A stretch of 64,000 nt of DNA from assembly GCF_001653235.2 (NCBI RefSeq), contig NC_035791.1:6536062-6600061 (forward strand). Direction: 5' to 3'. Within the stretch, counting starts at the first letter, position 1. Each line of letters begins with the position of its first letter. The notes beneath the pieces were generated by a model that saw only the letters and a list, made by a program, of their open reading frames with translations, made no database searches and was not told the origin of the DNA. Below, one piece after another: positions 9,948 through 21,220 of this stretch. Both the position numbers and the translations under genes were made by a program. Source of the DNA: Pochonia chlamydosporia 170 (taxonomy: Eukaryota > Ascomycota > Sordariomycetes > Hypocreales > Clavicipitaceae).

Positions 9948-10473
9948 ATGAGAGCTGTTACTATCAATTCATTTATGTGCGCGACTGTCGCGGCTTTAGC
10001 GTCCACTGTTCGCAGCAAGGTAGATTTATGTTGTGACAAAACTCCTTTGGACTTTCGACCGGACTTGAATTATATCAATTACATAACGACGAGCTTCTGT
10101 GGTTCTATCGCCAATGGACTTGGTGTTGACTTGAACCACTTGGATGGGAAACTCAACAGAAGCGATGCCATTGCCTACACATTCCCCGACCCTAACAAAG
10201 CAACTGGTATAGAGTATTTCGTAAGTGTGATAAACACTGGACACGACACTGTCGTGACTCCCGTGCAGAATAGTACGTCATCAATCACGTCATGCAAAGA
10301 CAATCTGAAGTTTGCTTGGACCGGATGTAAGTATAGTCATGATCCATGATGAGGCTTTTCTCACAAGCATTTTAGGCCAATCTAACTCAAGTATTCCCTA
10401 TGCGGGGGGGTCGTTCGGCTCTGGAGGACTTTCATGGGAGCTGTCTGTTCAGCGCAGGAAGAAAGACTCATGA
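9948..10473 (+). CDS. Small secreted Cys-containing protein, two exons
   Basis: The start is ATG 9948 (MRAVTINSFMCATVAALAST), whose first 23 or so residues read as a signal peptide. Exon 1 (9948-10326) ends at GTAAGT. A 49-bp intron (10327-10375) ends CATTTTAG, and exon 2 (10376-10473) keeps frame and ends QRRKKDS. Without the splice the frame would stop at 10349. The product is about 158 aa with Cys pairs (DLCCDK, TSFCGS, SCKDN, TGCQ) and several Asn glycosylation sequons. No known domain is recognised. Size, secretion signal and location beside transposons fit an effector-like protein, but that role is inference. Confidence 0.7.
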
Positions 10474-11380
10474 GTAGGGCTAGGGAAGGGGGAAAAGCAA
10501 GTCACTGATAAAGCCCCAAGATAATATACGCCAAAGTGGTCTCCATTTCACATCGAATATCCACCAGTTTGCTTCGAGCATCTTACTAAGTCTAAACCTA
10601 TTTTATCTTTATTTTTATGTTTATTTATTTTTTGCTTTTGTTCCAACGAAGAAAAGTTTGAATAGTCTCTCGGCGTCATATCCACAACCTCATGCTAATG
10701 GGAATTTACGCGTGATGTTCTGGAAATACAACGTAACTTGAACTTCACTTCGTGAGCAAGACTGCCGGAAGTGTAACGTTGTTGATACTCTTGTATCAGA
10801 ATGCAGCTCGGGTTATACAGTTCCCAGGTAGCACTAGTAAAATAGCAGGAAAATGTAGACAGTTCCATTACCTCACAAAATGCCATGTCATGGAAGAGAT
10901 CTGAATCATTCCACCACTCAACCTTGGCAAAGGGCGCGATAACCTAAACTTGACCCTGGACATTTGTTAACATTTCAGCCATATTTTGACGCCTGCGGGG
11001 GTGTAAAGGTGTAGCCTGAGTAATGCCACGGGGGCAATATTCACCCCACCCCAGCACGCACATTCCTCTCTGAAGAGTGACAAACTGCCAGAGCCCCACT
11101 CCCCATTCTGGGATCCCTACTACTGTACTTGGCTTATTTGGCTGCGAAGAAAACTTCGCACCGGTTCAAATGACGATGTGACGCATTCCCGTCCTCCTCT
11201 GCCTCATTTCAAAGCCGCGGCTCGCTCAAAAAGATATTGGCAACTATACCAGTAGTACTAAAGTGGCGAGAGTGCTGCTTGTTAACTTATTCCTGCGCTT
11301 CGGTTACCATCGCTACTCGTCGAACTTTATCACCTACAAGCAAACCTGCAAGGCTAACTGACCATCAAAACATATTGATC
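10474..11380. other. Intergenic, no gene recognised
   Basis: A pyrimidine/AT-rich tract lies at 10590-10640 and a GC-richer stretch at 11000-11230. No convincing ORF was seen on either strand. The right part is probably the promoter of the BAH gene. Confidence 0.4.
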
Positions 11381-12176
11381 ATGGGTTCAAAAATTAGAGC
11401 GCGGCACTACACGGCACGGAAACGGCGTGTCGAATGTCCTTTTCGCGTGGCGACGGTCTCGATGCCGTCGGGGAATGGCGCCAACCACAACCACGGTAGT
11501 TCTCCTAAGTGTAGAGAGCTTGTTCAACGGTCTCCTTTCCACCCTCAAGTAGCTGTCAAGATGTGCAGCAAGATGGATTTGTCATATATCATCGAACCTT
11601 GCCATTCATGGTTGAAAATGACACGCTACAGCAACTTTAAATGTGAGTAATCGGGAAAAATCCCATTGGTATATGGTGCAAGGCATATGATAACAGTACA
11701 TGAGAACAGTTCACGGTATCAAGTACGCTACAGGCGATTTTGTATTCGTTCATAATAAAAGGACTATGAGTCAAAACATTGTGAAAACGAATGATTGTAA
11801 CTGGCGAGACTACTGGGTTGCAAAAATTCTCGAGATTCGGGCATCAGACCCCTTTCACGTATATGTGCGTGTGTATTGGATGTATTCTTGGAACGATCTA
11901 CTTCTCAGGTCTCAAGCAAAGCCGGATAATTATTTTGAAAACGAGCTAGTTGCTTCTAACCATAGTAAGCGGAGCTTCTGTTAAACAAAAGTGTGCATGT
12001 CGTTAACGAGCATTTTAGTGGACATCATTAACGTCGTCAGTGTGGTTAAAAAGGCTCAGGTCTGCCACGTGTGGGAGGAGCCTGATGGGGACAGAACTCA
12101 AGATGTGATGTTCTGGCGGCAAACGTACGATTACTTGACTTCAAAACTGTCTGCACCCGCTTCAGATCCTATTTGA
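11381..12176 (+). CDS. BAH-domain protein, three exons
   Basis: Start ATG 11381. Exon 1 is 11381-11642, intron 1 11643-11709 (GTGAGT...GAACAG), exon 2 11710-11964, intron 2 11965-12018 (GTAAGC...TTTTAG) and exon 3 12019-12176; all phases match. The joined protein (about 224 aa) reads as a bromo-adjacent homology domain: MTRYSNF then GIKYATGDFVFV, DYWVAKILEIRASD, VYVRVYWMYSWNDL, ELVASNHMDIINVVSV and DVMFWRQTYDYLT. BAH domains bind chromatin or partner proteins; fungal BAH proteins often carry a PHD finger, which I do not see here. The N-terminus is basic (KIRARHYTARKRR), compatible with nuclear location. It is intact by prediction. Confidence 0.85.
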
Positions 12177-15100
12177 TACAGTGCCTCGTGGAACATAGAC
12201 AGCTAAGAGGTGGTTAGCGCGTGAGTCCGCAGATGGAAGAGGAAGACGAGACACGTGCAGCAGTTTACCATGGAGGTAGTGAGATAAATAGCTCCTGCAG
12301 AGTTAGAAATAGACTGGATCCTGATGGAGGCGCTGCAAAATCTACCATCCAGACAAGTCATTCAAACACTGCATATTCTTGAGCGAGCAAAACAACTCGA
12401 TCGGAGGATATGTAGCCTTGGGATTGAAGCTGTTGGAATGTCGGGTGATGACAAACCGTTCTCAGTGGTCCCGGAAGTGGGTTTTACGGCGCTTGGGTTG
12501 AAAACATCTTTGCAGGTGGGAGGATGCTTCTACATGGACGGTTCTAGATCTATTGTATTGCAATGAAAGACTAAGAAAGACAAGGGCTTGATGCATTCTT
12601 TCTTGGGTAAACGCGAGGCCAAACAGAGCAGGTTTAAATATGCAAATCTTCGGTGTGTGTAAAAGCTCTTGAAACCACATGTAAGGCTAATGGCTGCTAC
12701 CCCTGCACCCATATCATGGTGGCAGCAACTTTCTTCCCAGCGCTCAGCCTCTCACAATTACACCGAGAAGCAATCTCCTGACTTTGCACTTACTCTCTCA
12801 AACCAACAGCGCATCATACAGGCACACTCGACGTCGAAAACCTGTTGCTTCACTAGCTACTTGGTTGTTGGTTGTCCGTTTTCATCATTCTGCTCAGCTT
12901 TCCCTGTAAAGGTGGAGCCCCACTAGTGTTAGTTATTGTCCACGGCGAAGCAGCCAATCCATTATCTCAGCAGTGGACCTAGTGTTTAGATTGTTGGTTG
13001 ATCACTCACTCCTGGTGGCTGGTCGAGATCAGAAGGCTTTCTCTTCCTGGACACTGCTTTTTATCATAATTCTCAGGTCCAACCGAGGCTTTGCAAGGCC
13101 ACTATGAAGGATGATGCCACGAACAAGCTACGATGATGTTAAAAAGGCGAACGTGCAATTCATTTTTCGTTGACATGTTGCAAAGACAACATGCAAACCA
13201 AAACCGAACTTCAAAACAAATTGTGTTCTTGGTTCACAGAGACAGACGATGTTTTCGACTCCAAAGACAAGCCCCTGAGATTGCCGAATCTTACACCCAG
13301 CTGAGAGTAAGCTCCATAACCGGCAATTTTTTCGCGAAGAGTTTAGAGCGCGTCAACATAGCACATCCCCAAGACTAATGCCAGCGCTTGTCGCATCTGC
13401 ATCCATTTTTGGATTGTGATGGATCAAAATAGAAGAGTATTGAGCAGGTAGATCACCAAACACAATCACTGGGGTGGATGCGGTTGCGGTTCCCCGAGGC
13501 TCTGTGGATCGTATTGTTCCCCTAAGGTCAGGGTTGCCTGCTCCATCGGCTGGTCGACTTCAGAACCAAAGTTCGCCAAAGCCTTCAAGCCGACAAAATT
13601 GGTTGTTTGCCATAATTCCTGAATCCGCATATACACCCCACCAAGGATAATCTCGACACCCTACCAGGGTAAAACTCAATACCCTATCGTGTCCACACCC
13701 CCCTTGCAATGTCAGAATCAGGATGTGTGTAGGTGTGTCTATATCACCCTGCATCGTCGGCGCAGCGGGAAATGGCCGGAAGTAACAGTGGCATTGAGAT
13801 GTCAGCACAACAACTAGTCTATGTCCATAAATGGGTCAGATCATCATACAGAATCAAAACGCCATATAAGCAATTTTGGAGGCAGGTCTCCATCTTCAGT
13901 GTGGGTGGGGTAGGTGGAGTACTGTAGTGGCCGGGTATCCTTTGTTGGTCCAGGGGTTCTCTGGCAAAGCCAGGGTGGCTGGCAGGGCTGACTCATGACG
14001 AACTTGAAAGAGTGCAGCAACTGGCCCAACCAGCCACTCAACCCGAAGCAAACCTTTTGGTTGTTTTTGGAGTGGTGATCACCCACCCCCAGCAGCTCAA
14101 TTGTTCCAGGCTCTCTGGCCCACAATGTTGTGTATTTCATCTTCATCTTTCTGCTACAAGGAGTTAGCAAACATTCACCCACTCCCCCATAAAACACTGA
14201 CAGGCAGTTGCCTATGGTATCCACATCACCCTGGTATCGCTGTTGGCAGAAAATGGATGAACGGCTGCAAGTAAGGCCAAGAGCTCTCACCTCTTCAAAT
14301 GGTTATTGAGTCTCTTTGGCTTAGACACATGAGGGGAATTTGTCACCTCAACATGATCCTAGCGTCAATGGTGAAGTATTTACCTTTAGGTCTGACGAGC
14401 TACAGCCTTGATGCCGAGGTGGAGCCGTTTGGGCCGGGATCGCTTAACCCCAGAAGATGATCACGAGTCGATTGACGAGCCGAGAACAATGAAGTAGCTC
14501 GGGAAAAATCCCGCCGTAGCCGGAAAACAAACAAGGCGGGCACTTTGAGTAGCCACTGCGGCTTTGATCGATCGAATCCGTAACTGGCTCCGTTGGCAAA
14601 ACGAAGTAAAAAGCTGCCCTATGGCAAAGGCCAAAGTGGAATACGCCGATTAAGTGGTCACCAGGGCATGGTCAAGGACGATACGGGTTTATGTTGGCGC
14701 CTGTAGCGGGCCACATTCTTCTGTAGGTCCTGAGCGTCCGGCTTGAGCGGCGTCCTCCACGCTCCCTGTAGGTTTATCGACTAGTTCTTATGTTGAATGA
14801 TGGGATAGCGATGCCAACTGAGTAGTCTCTGCCGGTTTAGATTATTGTTTGCAATTTGAATGCAGCACCAGCTTGATGTTCATCCGGCACTATTGCACAT
14901 TCGTTAGTAATTTTGGCCCAACGGGGTGGTGGTTACCGACATGGGGATGGAAGGCGATTCATCTTGGTCAATATTGTTCGCCTCACAAGTGTTAATAGGA
15001 CTCACCAAGCTGGCCCATGCACACATCAAGATACTCTGAGTCTCAGCTCGTCACAGAGGTCAAGCTCTTCTGTAGGGAACAGGTAGCTCGGAAGGGTCGG

Positions 15101-15372
15101 CGCACACTGGCATGATCGCTATGGTCCTAAAATTTGCTTTCACACACAATCTGTCTCCCTGCTGTGTGGATGCCCAGGCTGTTTTTTGACCGCCTCTGTA
15201 GACGCAAACTGTCGCGCCGCTCAGCTGAAACTTATATTGCCAGGGCATTCTCCGTAGATTCATCAAAAAGAAGTTTGCAGGCAATTTGCAGGTCGAGATA
15301 GATGAAGATCATAGTCAATTATTCTCAATAGTACCAGCAAACTATAATACCGATGTCCCTATGTATCTATGG
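12177..15372. other. 3.2-kb stretch with no gene recognised
   Basis: Short frames occur on both strands, for example 81 codons at 12324-12566 (+), 83 at 13560-13808 (-) and 149 at 13844-14290 (-), but none has a domain or a clean splice model. The minus strand around 13380-13560 is open with coding-like composition. Two segments (about 13735-13800 and 14215-14275) are loosely similar to each other, suggesting an old, decayed repeat. Confidence 0.4.
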
Positions 15373-16092
15373 TCAAATGTCGTGCTGTCGACTGTAAATA
15401 TAACACTCATACACAAGCACTGCAAAAGTCATGATGAAGTTACTGATGGAAACAATAAATGCTAACCCTCTATCCACATCTCCTCCTGACTGGGCTTGCA
15501 GAGGTTTCGCAACGCCGTAATAAGAGCCGACGGCGAAAACGAGGCAGACGGAGAAAAGTGTGCATGCAAGAGTACGGCACATGAGGGACAGTGTTCGGAA
15601 GAGGTGACGTCTACGTGATCCCTCTCTCATGGAGTAATGTAGCACGGATGAAAGAACTATACATGCCGCCCCGAAAGCAGCTGCATAGAGAAACATGGGA
15701 TAGTATAAGCAGGTCTCTTGATCTGCCATCTTCCAACATCCGTAGGCGGACCCAAGTTTAATCTGGGGCATGACTTTGTTGATGACATCAGCTGCTTCGG
15801 TGGCTTTGGCTTTTACAGCGGTTACAATTTTGGAACCTACATCAGAGCCACCCTCCACGATATCAAGAGGATTCGGGATGCTGCGAGGACTCAAATGTCT
15901 CTCAAGCTAAACACCAATTAGTAAATACGATAAAAAGCTTATTGGAATCAATACCGAGAATATTCCCTCTCTTCTGGAAGCTCCGGTGCCGAGCATGAAT
16001 CCCGTGCTTACAGCGACAGCAAATGCCACGAGGTCCGGCAAAAGATGCAAATGCTTGCTAGCACCGGTACCCAAGTTTTGCAAAGAATTCAT
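15373..16092 (-). CDS. Four-TM membrane protein, two exons
   Basis: ATG 16092 (MNSLQNLGTGASKHL). Exon 1 is 15955-16092. A 48-bp intron (15907-15954: GTATTG, branch TTACTAAT, acceptor GTTTAG) removes an in-frame TAG, and exon 2 is 15373-15906. The product is about 223 aa with hydrophobic stretches at DLVAFAVAVSTGFMLG, YPMFLYAAAFGAACIVL, CRTLACTLFSVCLVFAV and LAFIVSISNFIMTFAVL. No known family is recognised. Because the intron length is a multiple of three, the unspliced reading differs only by the stop, so the splice model deserves a check. Confidence 0.6.
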
Positions 16093-16383
16093 TGCGACTG
16101 GACTTAGAAATGCAAAAGACGAAAAATACTGACACACTTATTTTAAATAGGGTAGGATTCTTAGGCATATTTTGGCTCATTTCGTTGGCGAAAAACGTCG
16201 AAGGGGATTTCTCAACGGGCGAATCAGCCAGAATGGTCTGTTTCTCTCGCATTATTCGTCTCTCTGTTCTGGCGGCCAGTTCACGCTCCTACAGCTGGGC
16301 ATAAAGCTCTGGTGTTTAGATACGACAACTCTCGCTAATTGGACACCGAACACCATCAGCGAAGACCATCAACGCTCTCAAAC

Positions 16384-16745
16384 ATGGACTCCGACGACAT
16401 AATTTACGGTGAGTTCCTCTTGACGGCGTCAAGTATAGTGAAGCTTGATGAGAGAAAAACCTCTGACTTATAGCAGACTCTGATGAAACACTTACCGTCT
16501 CGTCTCCAACTGACAGTACCGGAAGTTTGGCCGAGTTCGTCGATGATGCAGACTTAGAATCTAGTGAAGAGTATAGTCAAACCCCACAAACGAGAGAGGA
16601 AGAGTACTTGGAGATATTGGAATACATTATTGCAGCGTTGGGGGATCTACGTCTCATGTTGAAGGATGACTCTAGGGCACGAAAGTCTACCTTCCATGTC
16701 CAAAGCTCTGCAGATGAAAGGGAGGGACCCTCAGAAAAAGCATAG
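16384..16745 (+). CDS. Small acidic protein, two exons
   Basis: Exon 1 (16384-16408, MDSDDIIY) joins exon 2 (16474-16745) across a 65-bp intron (GTGAGT...TTATAG) with matching phase. The product is about 98 aa, strongly acidic (DADLESSEEYSQ, REEEYLEILEYI) with one predicted helix. It has no signal peptide or TM segment and no recognised domain. It is divergent from the membrane-protein gene at 16092, about 290 bp away, so the two may share a promoter region. Confidence 0.55.
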
Positions 16746-16787
16746 ATATTGTTTAGAGTAAGTCTACATAGTACTTCAAACAAAGTC

Positions 16788-17054
16788 CTAAAATGCTGTG
16801 CAGTTGGCAAACCATTTATTTCGCTCGGCATTACCCTGATCTATCGTTTGCTGATACATTCTGGCCAATTCTCTTTCTACCGCTCTACAAATATAGACAA
16901 CATGATTGTATTTGCCTATTTTCTCCCTGAGAAGAGCGGCTTCTACGCTGAGTGATTCTTTTTCCGACTGTAAAGCTTCTAGAGACAGACGGTAAAGCAA
17001 GTCGTCCAGTTCGAAAGTGTCCGAGTATACACTGGATGTCGGCCTAGGGTTCAT
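16788..17054 (-). CDS. Small coiled-coil protein
   Basis: Start ATG 17054 (MNPRPTSSVYSDTFELDDLL), 88 codons. Residues 15-80 form a heptad-rich helix (EALQSEKESLSVEAALLREK, YICRAVERELARMYQQ). No domain is recognised. It lies tail-to-tail with the acidic gene and head-to-head with the four-TM gene at 17304. Confidence 0.45.
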   Translation of the reverse strand: MNPRPTSSVYSDTFELDDLLYRLSLEALQSEKESLSVEAALLREKIGKYNHVVYICRAVERELARMYQQTIDQGNAERNKWFANCTAF

Positions 17055-17303
17055 CTTCGACAACGCAGACTACCGGGTAGTGTTATGTCAAATGAAAGCA
17101 TTCTCCAAGCGGGGGTGTCTTTACACAAATATATCCAGAGGCCGCAGCCATCGCGGCTATAATTAGCATTCGTTACTAGTGCCTTGAGATCTTTGATGAC
17201 GTCCAAATTCCACTCCCTGTGGCGCTTATATGTATATTGCGCACTTCCCGCTGTACATTTATTTGTAGAGGTCTCCAAAAAATAGAGAGGAAACGACAGA
17301 AAA

Positions 17304-17906
17304 ATGACATACAAATGTGAGGGCAGCAAAGCGTACCGAAAAATGATTAACGAAGCCTACGAGATTCCTTTTGTTTGGTCCATTTGGTCATCTGTTGGCA
17401 CCTGGCTTCTTTTGGCCGGATACCTGCTCTTCCCATCAGCATATGGCGCTCTCCAGCGCTCCCAAGCTCTACATGACGCAGGCCAAATTGGAAGATTTGT
17501 GCAGGGCGCAAGCTACAGTGTCCCCGTTGTAGTTATATCGTCGATGCTCTGTGCAATAGCCGCTGCCTTGCTATATTTTGTGTGGTCCCAGCGATCACAG
17601 AACCACATATGGGTTAACCGCCAAATCTTTATGTACGTCTTCGCCAAGGCTGATTGATTGAAGTGTGCGCTAATTTGAAGACCAATCGTCCTGCATTCGC
17701 TCATGGGTCTCTTTTCGACTCTAACAAATACCTACATAACAAGACGCGGCCAGTGGTCTACATTTGCGGCCGTTGCCACTGTTGTAATGGTGTTGTGTCT
17801 TCTTTTAGCGGGAACTATGGCTGTCTTGTGCGAAATATGGATTTATAAACTGAAATGGAGAGCTGATGCGTTACGTCCAAAAGGGGCTTATCCCTGCCGA
17901 TTGTAG
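17304..17906 (+). CDS. Fungal four-TM membrane protein, two exons
   Basis: Exon 1 17304-17632, intron 17633-17680 (GTACGT...TTTGAAG, 48 bp), exon 2 17681-17906; phases match and the join yields NRQIFIPIVLHSLMGLFSTL. The product is about 184 aa with TM stretches WSIWSSVGTWLLLAGYLLF, VPVVVISSMLCAIAAALLYF, IPIVLHSLMGLFSTLTN and FAAVATVVMVLCLLLAGTMA. The pattern (IPFVWSIWSSVGTWLLLAGY, NRQIF, GLFSTLTNTY, RRGQWS) resembles a common uncharacterised fungal integral membrane protein. Function unknown. Confidence 0.7.
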
Positions 17907-18019
17907 GACAATACGCCGAAACAAGCAACGTGATTGCATTGTTTTCAATAAATACATTGCATGGCCTCATCTTGAAAGCAACTTATCCATGAAGCCTGGC
18001 TCGGCCATGCAGTGTGACC

Positions 18020-18655
18020 ATGTCAATTAGGCCCCAACGACGCGAGTACAGAGTTGTAATTGATCTTACTGGTGACGAGCAGTCCTGCTATTTTTGCCCA
18101 AATACCCTTACGCCAGGACCAAAATACAGGGTCTATGGATCTGTATGTGAAGGCTCTGTCTTTGAACAAGCTTTTCTAACTCGATAGCTCCTCTGCGACA
18201 AATGTACTTCTATCGTACACTTTCTAAGATCCCATGATTGGGAAAACTGCGCCCATTGCAGAGCCAGTGGGGAGGATTTTACTGCAGTGCAGGAGATGCT
18301 GAGAAGCACGGTTTGTTCATCAGCAAGCGAGTACCCAAATTAAGTACTAATGGATTGTTACGAAGCAACTTTGCGTTAAGCAATTCGACTGGAACACTTG
18401 TCCTATTTGTTATGAGGCTGACGATATATTGTATACATCCTGTGGTTGGTTTAGTAACCCTTGTGAATTTGCGTCTGTTGACAGCCTCCAGGCCATGCTT
18501 TCTGTAAAACTTGCTGGGACGTCTGCCAGCTACCCCAAATAGCGGGCGACCGCTCCACCTCACGGTGTCCCATGTGTCGGATGCCGATTGTGGCTCCCCC
18601 AATCTCAGCAATGTCTCGCTCCCTAGGCCGAGAGATTATAATTCTAGACGCGTAA
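18020..18655 (+). CDS. Small RING-finger protein, four exons
   Basis: Exons 18020-18142, 18188-18310, 18366-18444 and 18492-18655 are joined by introns of 45, 55 and 47 bp (GTATGT...GATAG; GTTTGT with branch TACTAAT...CGAAG; GTTGGT...CTCCAG); all phases agree, giving 162 aa. The C-terminal half is a C3HC4-type RING: CPICYEADD, TSCGHAFCKTC, then CPMC. The third intron splits the CGH triplet, so the zinc site exists only after splicing. The N-terminal half has further Cys pairs (CYFC, LLCDKC, CAHC) that could bind another zinc. RING domains usually recruit E2 enzymes as ubiquitin ligases; the substrate is unknown. Confidence 0.75.
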
Positions 18656-19042
18656 GAAGCCGCCATGGATTTGGTAGCCGCGTGAACTGCCACAAACTAC
18701 CATTGCTTTCCCACCACATTAATCTCGTTCCGAAGCAGCTCCCATTTTGTCCGCCCTTAGGGACCCCTGCGAACAGCCTGGTCGTAGGCCTCGACCGCGC
18801 GGAAGAAGGCAGAACTGCCTGTTGGAGACTCCAGAGAGGCAAAGGAAGTTGCCTGTCGTGGATGTATACCAACCCATGGATATGTCTAACATGTACCTAA
18901 TATCTACTTTTCATATATGTAGTAATATATAGGTATTTGTGATCTTCTTTAAAAGAACTATAAATACAGCCTGGCTCTCCAAGCTGCAACTACCGCAATT
19001 AGATCCAGGTCACCATTGCATTAGCATCAACTCACTCGTACC
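18656..19042. other. Spacer between RING and TPR genes
   Basis: No ORF of note. The last 100 bp contain the TATA box of the TPR gene. Confidence 0.5.
18959..18966 (+). promoter_or_regulatory. TATA box of the TPR gene
   Basis: TATAAATA lies about 80 bp before ATG 19043, a normal distance for a fungal core promoter. Confidence 0.5.
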
Positions 19043-20422
19043 ATGTCTGCCCAGAAAACCGAAATGACTTCCGAGCACGCTCCGACATGTGGCAAAGTCA
19101 TACCTCATGACGGAATCTCCTCCATTTCCATAGTACGTCACCTTTGCGGCCTGTACAGGGCCCAGGGAAGATTTGATGAGGCCGAAGAAGTTCTCGGTGG
19201 GAGAATGGATGATTTCATACCCGCGCTGCGACAGGATGGCGAGTCAGCCATAACTATAGTGCGCGACCTGGTGGATCTCTTTTGCGAACAGGGCAAATTC
19301 GACAAGGCAAAGGGGATCTACCAGCAGGCAGTCAGCGGCTTGGAGAAGACGTTTGGGCGCCAGCATTTCACTACCCTATCCATGGTTTTCGAGTTTGGGT
19401 CGTTTCTGCGAAAAAACAGCCAACTGCGGGAGGCTGAAGAGGTCTATGTACAGTCCCTGGCGGGTATCACGGCCGGCACCAAGAATCCAACACTCTCTGT
19501 GCTATGCATCCTCAATGAGCTTGGGGTTGTCTACGCTAAACAGCGTAAGCTCAAACAGGCCGTTGAAGTATATAGACACGCCATTCAGGGTTACGTCAAG
19601 GTCGTTGGAAGTGACCATTTGTCGACTACGACCGCAGTGCTTAACCTTGGGGCTGTTTACAAGGACCAAGGAAAGCTAAAGGATGCAGCTAGGATGCTGA
19701 ACTGGGGGCTTTCGGGCCTCGAGAAAACGCATGGCATTGCTAATAAAAGGACTATAGAGACAGCAAAACAGCTCACCGCGATTTACATGAGAGAACGCAA
19801 CTTAGGAGAGGCTCAAAGGGTATGCGCGAAAGCTTTAAACGGCTCTGAGACGACTCTTGGTAAATGTCATGAAGGAACCCTTGCTGTGGTCCTGGACATG
19901 GGAATTATACATAGAGACCAGGGCCAATTCAAAGAGTCTGAACAGATGCTTCAAAGAGCATTTGACGGATACCAACAGACTAACCATAATCTGCTTCCCC
20001 TGGTTCTGAACGCACTGGGCACTGTCCACGTCCTTCAAGGCGATTATGACAAAGCCGATGAAGAGTACGATTGGGCAAGCGAGCGCCTAAACAAGAAGGA
20101 GGAGCGGGATGAGCTTCTATATCTTATCGTGACGTACAATATGGGAAATGCACTTCAAGCTCGCGGAAGGCTAGAAGAAGCGGAGAAACACTGCGAAAAA
20201 GCACTTGAGGGTTTCCAAACCTTGGCTGGCCACAAGCACTTGACAACAATGGCAGTAGTGCTTAAACTTGGGGCAATTTATCAAGAGCAAGGCAAATTTA
20301 AAGAGGTTGAAGACTTGTACCGAACAGCGCTGAGGAGTCAAGGGGGGAAATCCAAAAAGCTTTCGAAGGGTGATGACAATGACGCTGCCCTTTACTTTCA
20401 ACGGATGTCTATAGTGTATTAA
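19043..20422 (+). CDS. Tetratricopeptide (kinesin light chain-type) repeat protein
   Basis: Single-exon ORF of 459 aa from ATG 19043. From residue 25 onwards there are about nine 42-residue units of the kinesin-light-chain-like TPR type, recognisable from recurring GLYRAQGRFDEAEEV, LGAVYKDQGKLKDAARM, MGNALQARGRLEEAEKHCEK and LGAIYQEQGKFKEVEDLYR. TPR arrays form superhelical protein-binding surfaces. In fungi such arrays often form the sensor end of NLR (STAND) proteins, but here no NB-ARC or NACHT domain precedes it, so it is a free-standing TPR protein or a relic of an NLR C-terminus. Repeats are diverged from each other, unlike the ankyrin units at 42-44 kb. Confidence 0.85.
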   Translation: MSAQKTEMTSEHAPTCGKVIPHDGISSISIVRHLCGLYRAQGRFDEAEEVLGGRMDDFIPALRQDGESAITIVRDLVDLFCEQGKFDKAKGIYQQAVSGLEKTFGRQHFTTLSMVFEFGSFLRKNSQLREAEEVYVQSLAGITAGTKNPTLSVLCILNELGVVYAKQRKLKQAVEVYRHAIQGYVKVVGSDHLSTTTAVLNLGAVYKDQGKLKDAARMLNWGLSGLEKTHGIANKRTIETAKQLTAIYMRERNLGEAQRVCAKALNGSETTLGKCHEGTLAVVLDMGIIHRDQGQFKESEQMLQRAFDGYQQTNHNLLPLVLNALGTVHVLQGDYDKADEEYDWASERLNKKEERDELLYLIVTYNMGNALQARGRLEEAEKHCEKALEGFQTLAGHKHLTTMAVVLKLGAIYQEQGKFKEVEDLYRTALRSQGGKSKKLSKGDDNDAALYFQRMSIVY

Positions 20423-21220
20423 TATGTTTCTCGTTAGATGTGTGAGCAAACTTTTATGGTGCTCATAACTTATTAGAGGATGCATCAATAAATGTCTTCT
20501 CCATATAATATGTGCTGCATGCGTTGTCTGCTATTGATCTACCAAAATACCCTAAATTGGTAACTTCAAAAATTCCGTGTTTTCGAAATTGCCCCTTATA
20601 CCGCTTCCAAGTTTACTTAAGCCTATTAATATAGAGTGACGGGTTGGTTACGTGGCAAAACACAACATCTCTAGCGCCAGGTCTAAAGCCTGGATGCAGT
20701 GGTACGCTGTCTGACGATGTCTCCACTAAGGTCGGAGTAGGAGCCTCTGGAAGCTTCTTGTGGCTCCAATCTGAATATTCGGGCAGATTATTTGTAACAG
20801 AGGTCCCTTTATTCTGCATATTTGTCATTTTCGACGTGTTGGCTGGATTGCTATGGTATGTATTCGGTCGTTCCCTCTCTGTATGGGCTACTAAATACTT
20901 GCATATGAAGACAATGAAGAGACGGATGGATGAAAAATGTAGCGCCGCAATGGTTTGCCAAAGAGGGCGTCTCGATTAATATCTTAACTGAAATGTCTAG
21001 CTTGTAAATTACCAACTTAAGTTTGAGACGGTCTTTATCAATTAAGAACAGCCAGAATATACCCCAACTTGTATAGTGCAGAAACTGGACGACCAGAACT
21101 CGTGACCTTCAATGAACAAAGGCTAGGCACAGATTGTACATGTGCTTTAGGTCTAAAGTTGACCTTTGGCGACTTCCTTCACCGGCGCAATAGAGGATGA
21201 ATGAATGAATAACACGTAGC
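20423..21220. other. Intergenic, no gene recognised
   Basis: A plus-strand frame at 20644-20979 contains one hydrophobic stretch (FCIFVIFDVLAGLLWYV) but has no upstream ATG. A 71-codon minus-strand frame (20613-20828) overlaps it. Neither can be supported. The part 21070-21180 resembles 22355-22465. Confidence 0.35.

Noticed and set aside
15907..15954. Nonsense mutation (in-frame TAG) in the four-TM gene at 15.4-16.1 kb
   Set aside because: A 48-bp intron with a TACTAAT branch site and GTTTAG acceptor removes the stop and keeps frame, so the gene is more likely intact.
20644..20979. Possible membrane protein on the plus strand
   Set aside because: One hydrophobic stretch only, no upstream ATG, and contradictory frames on both strands.
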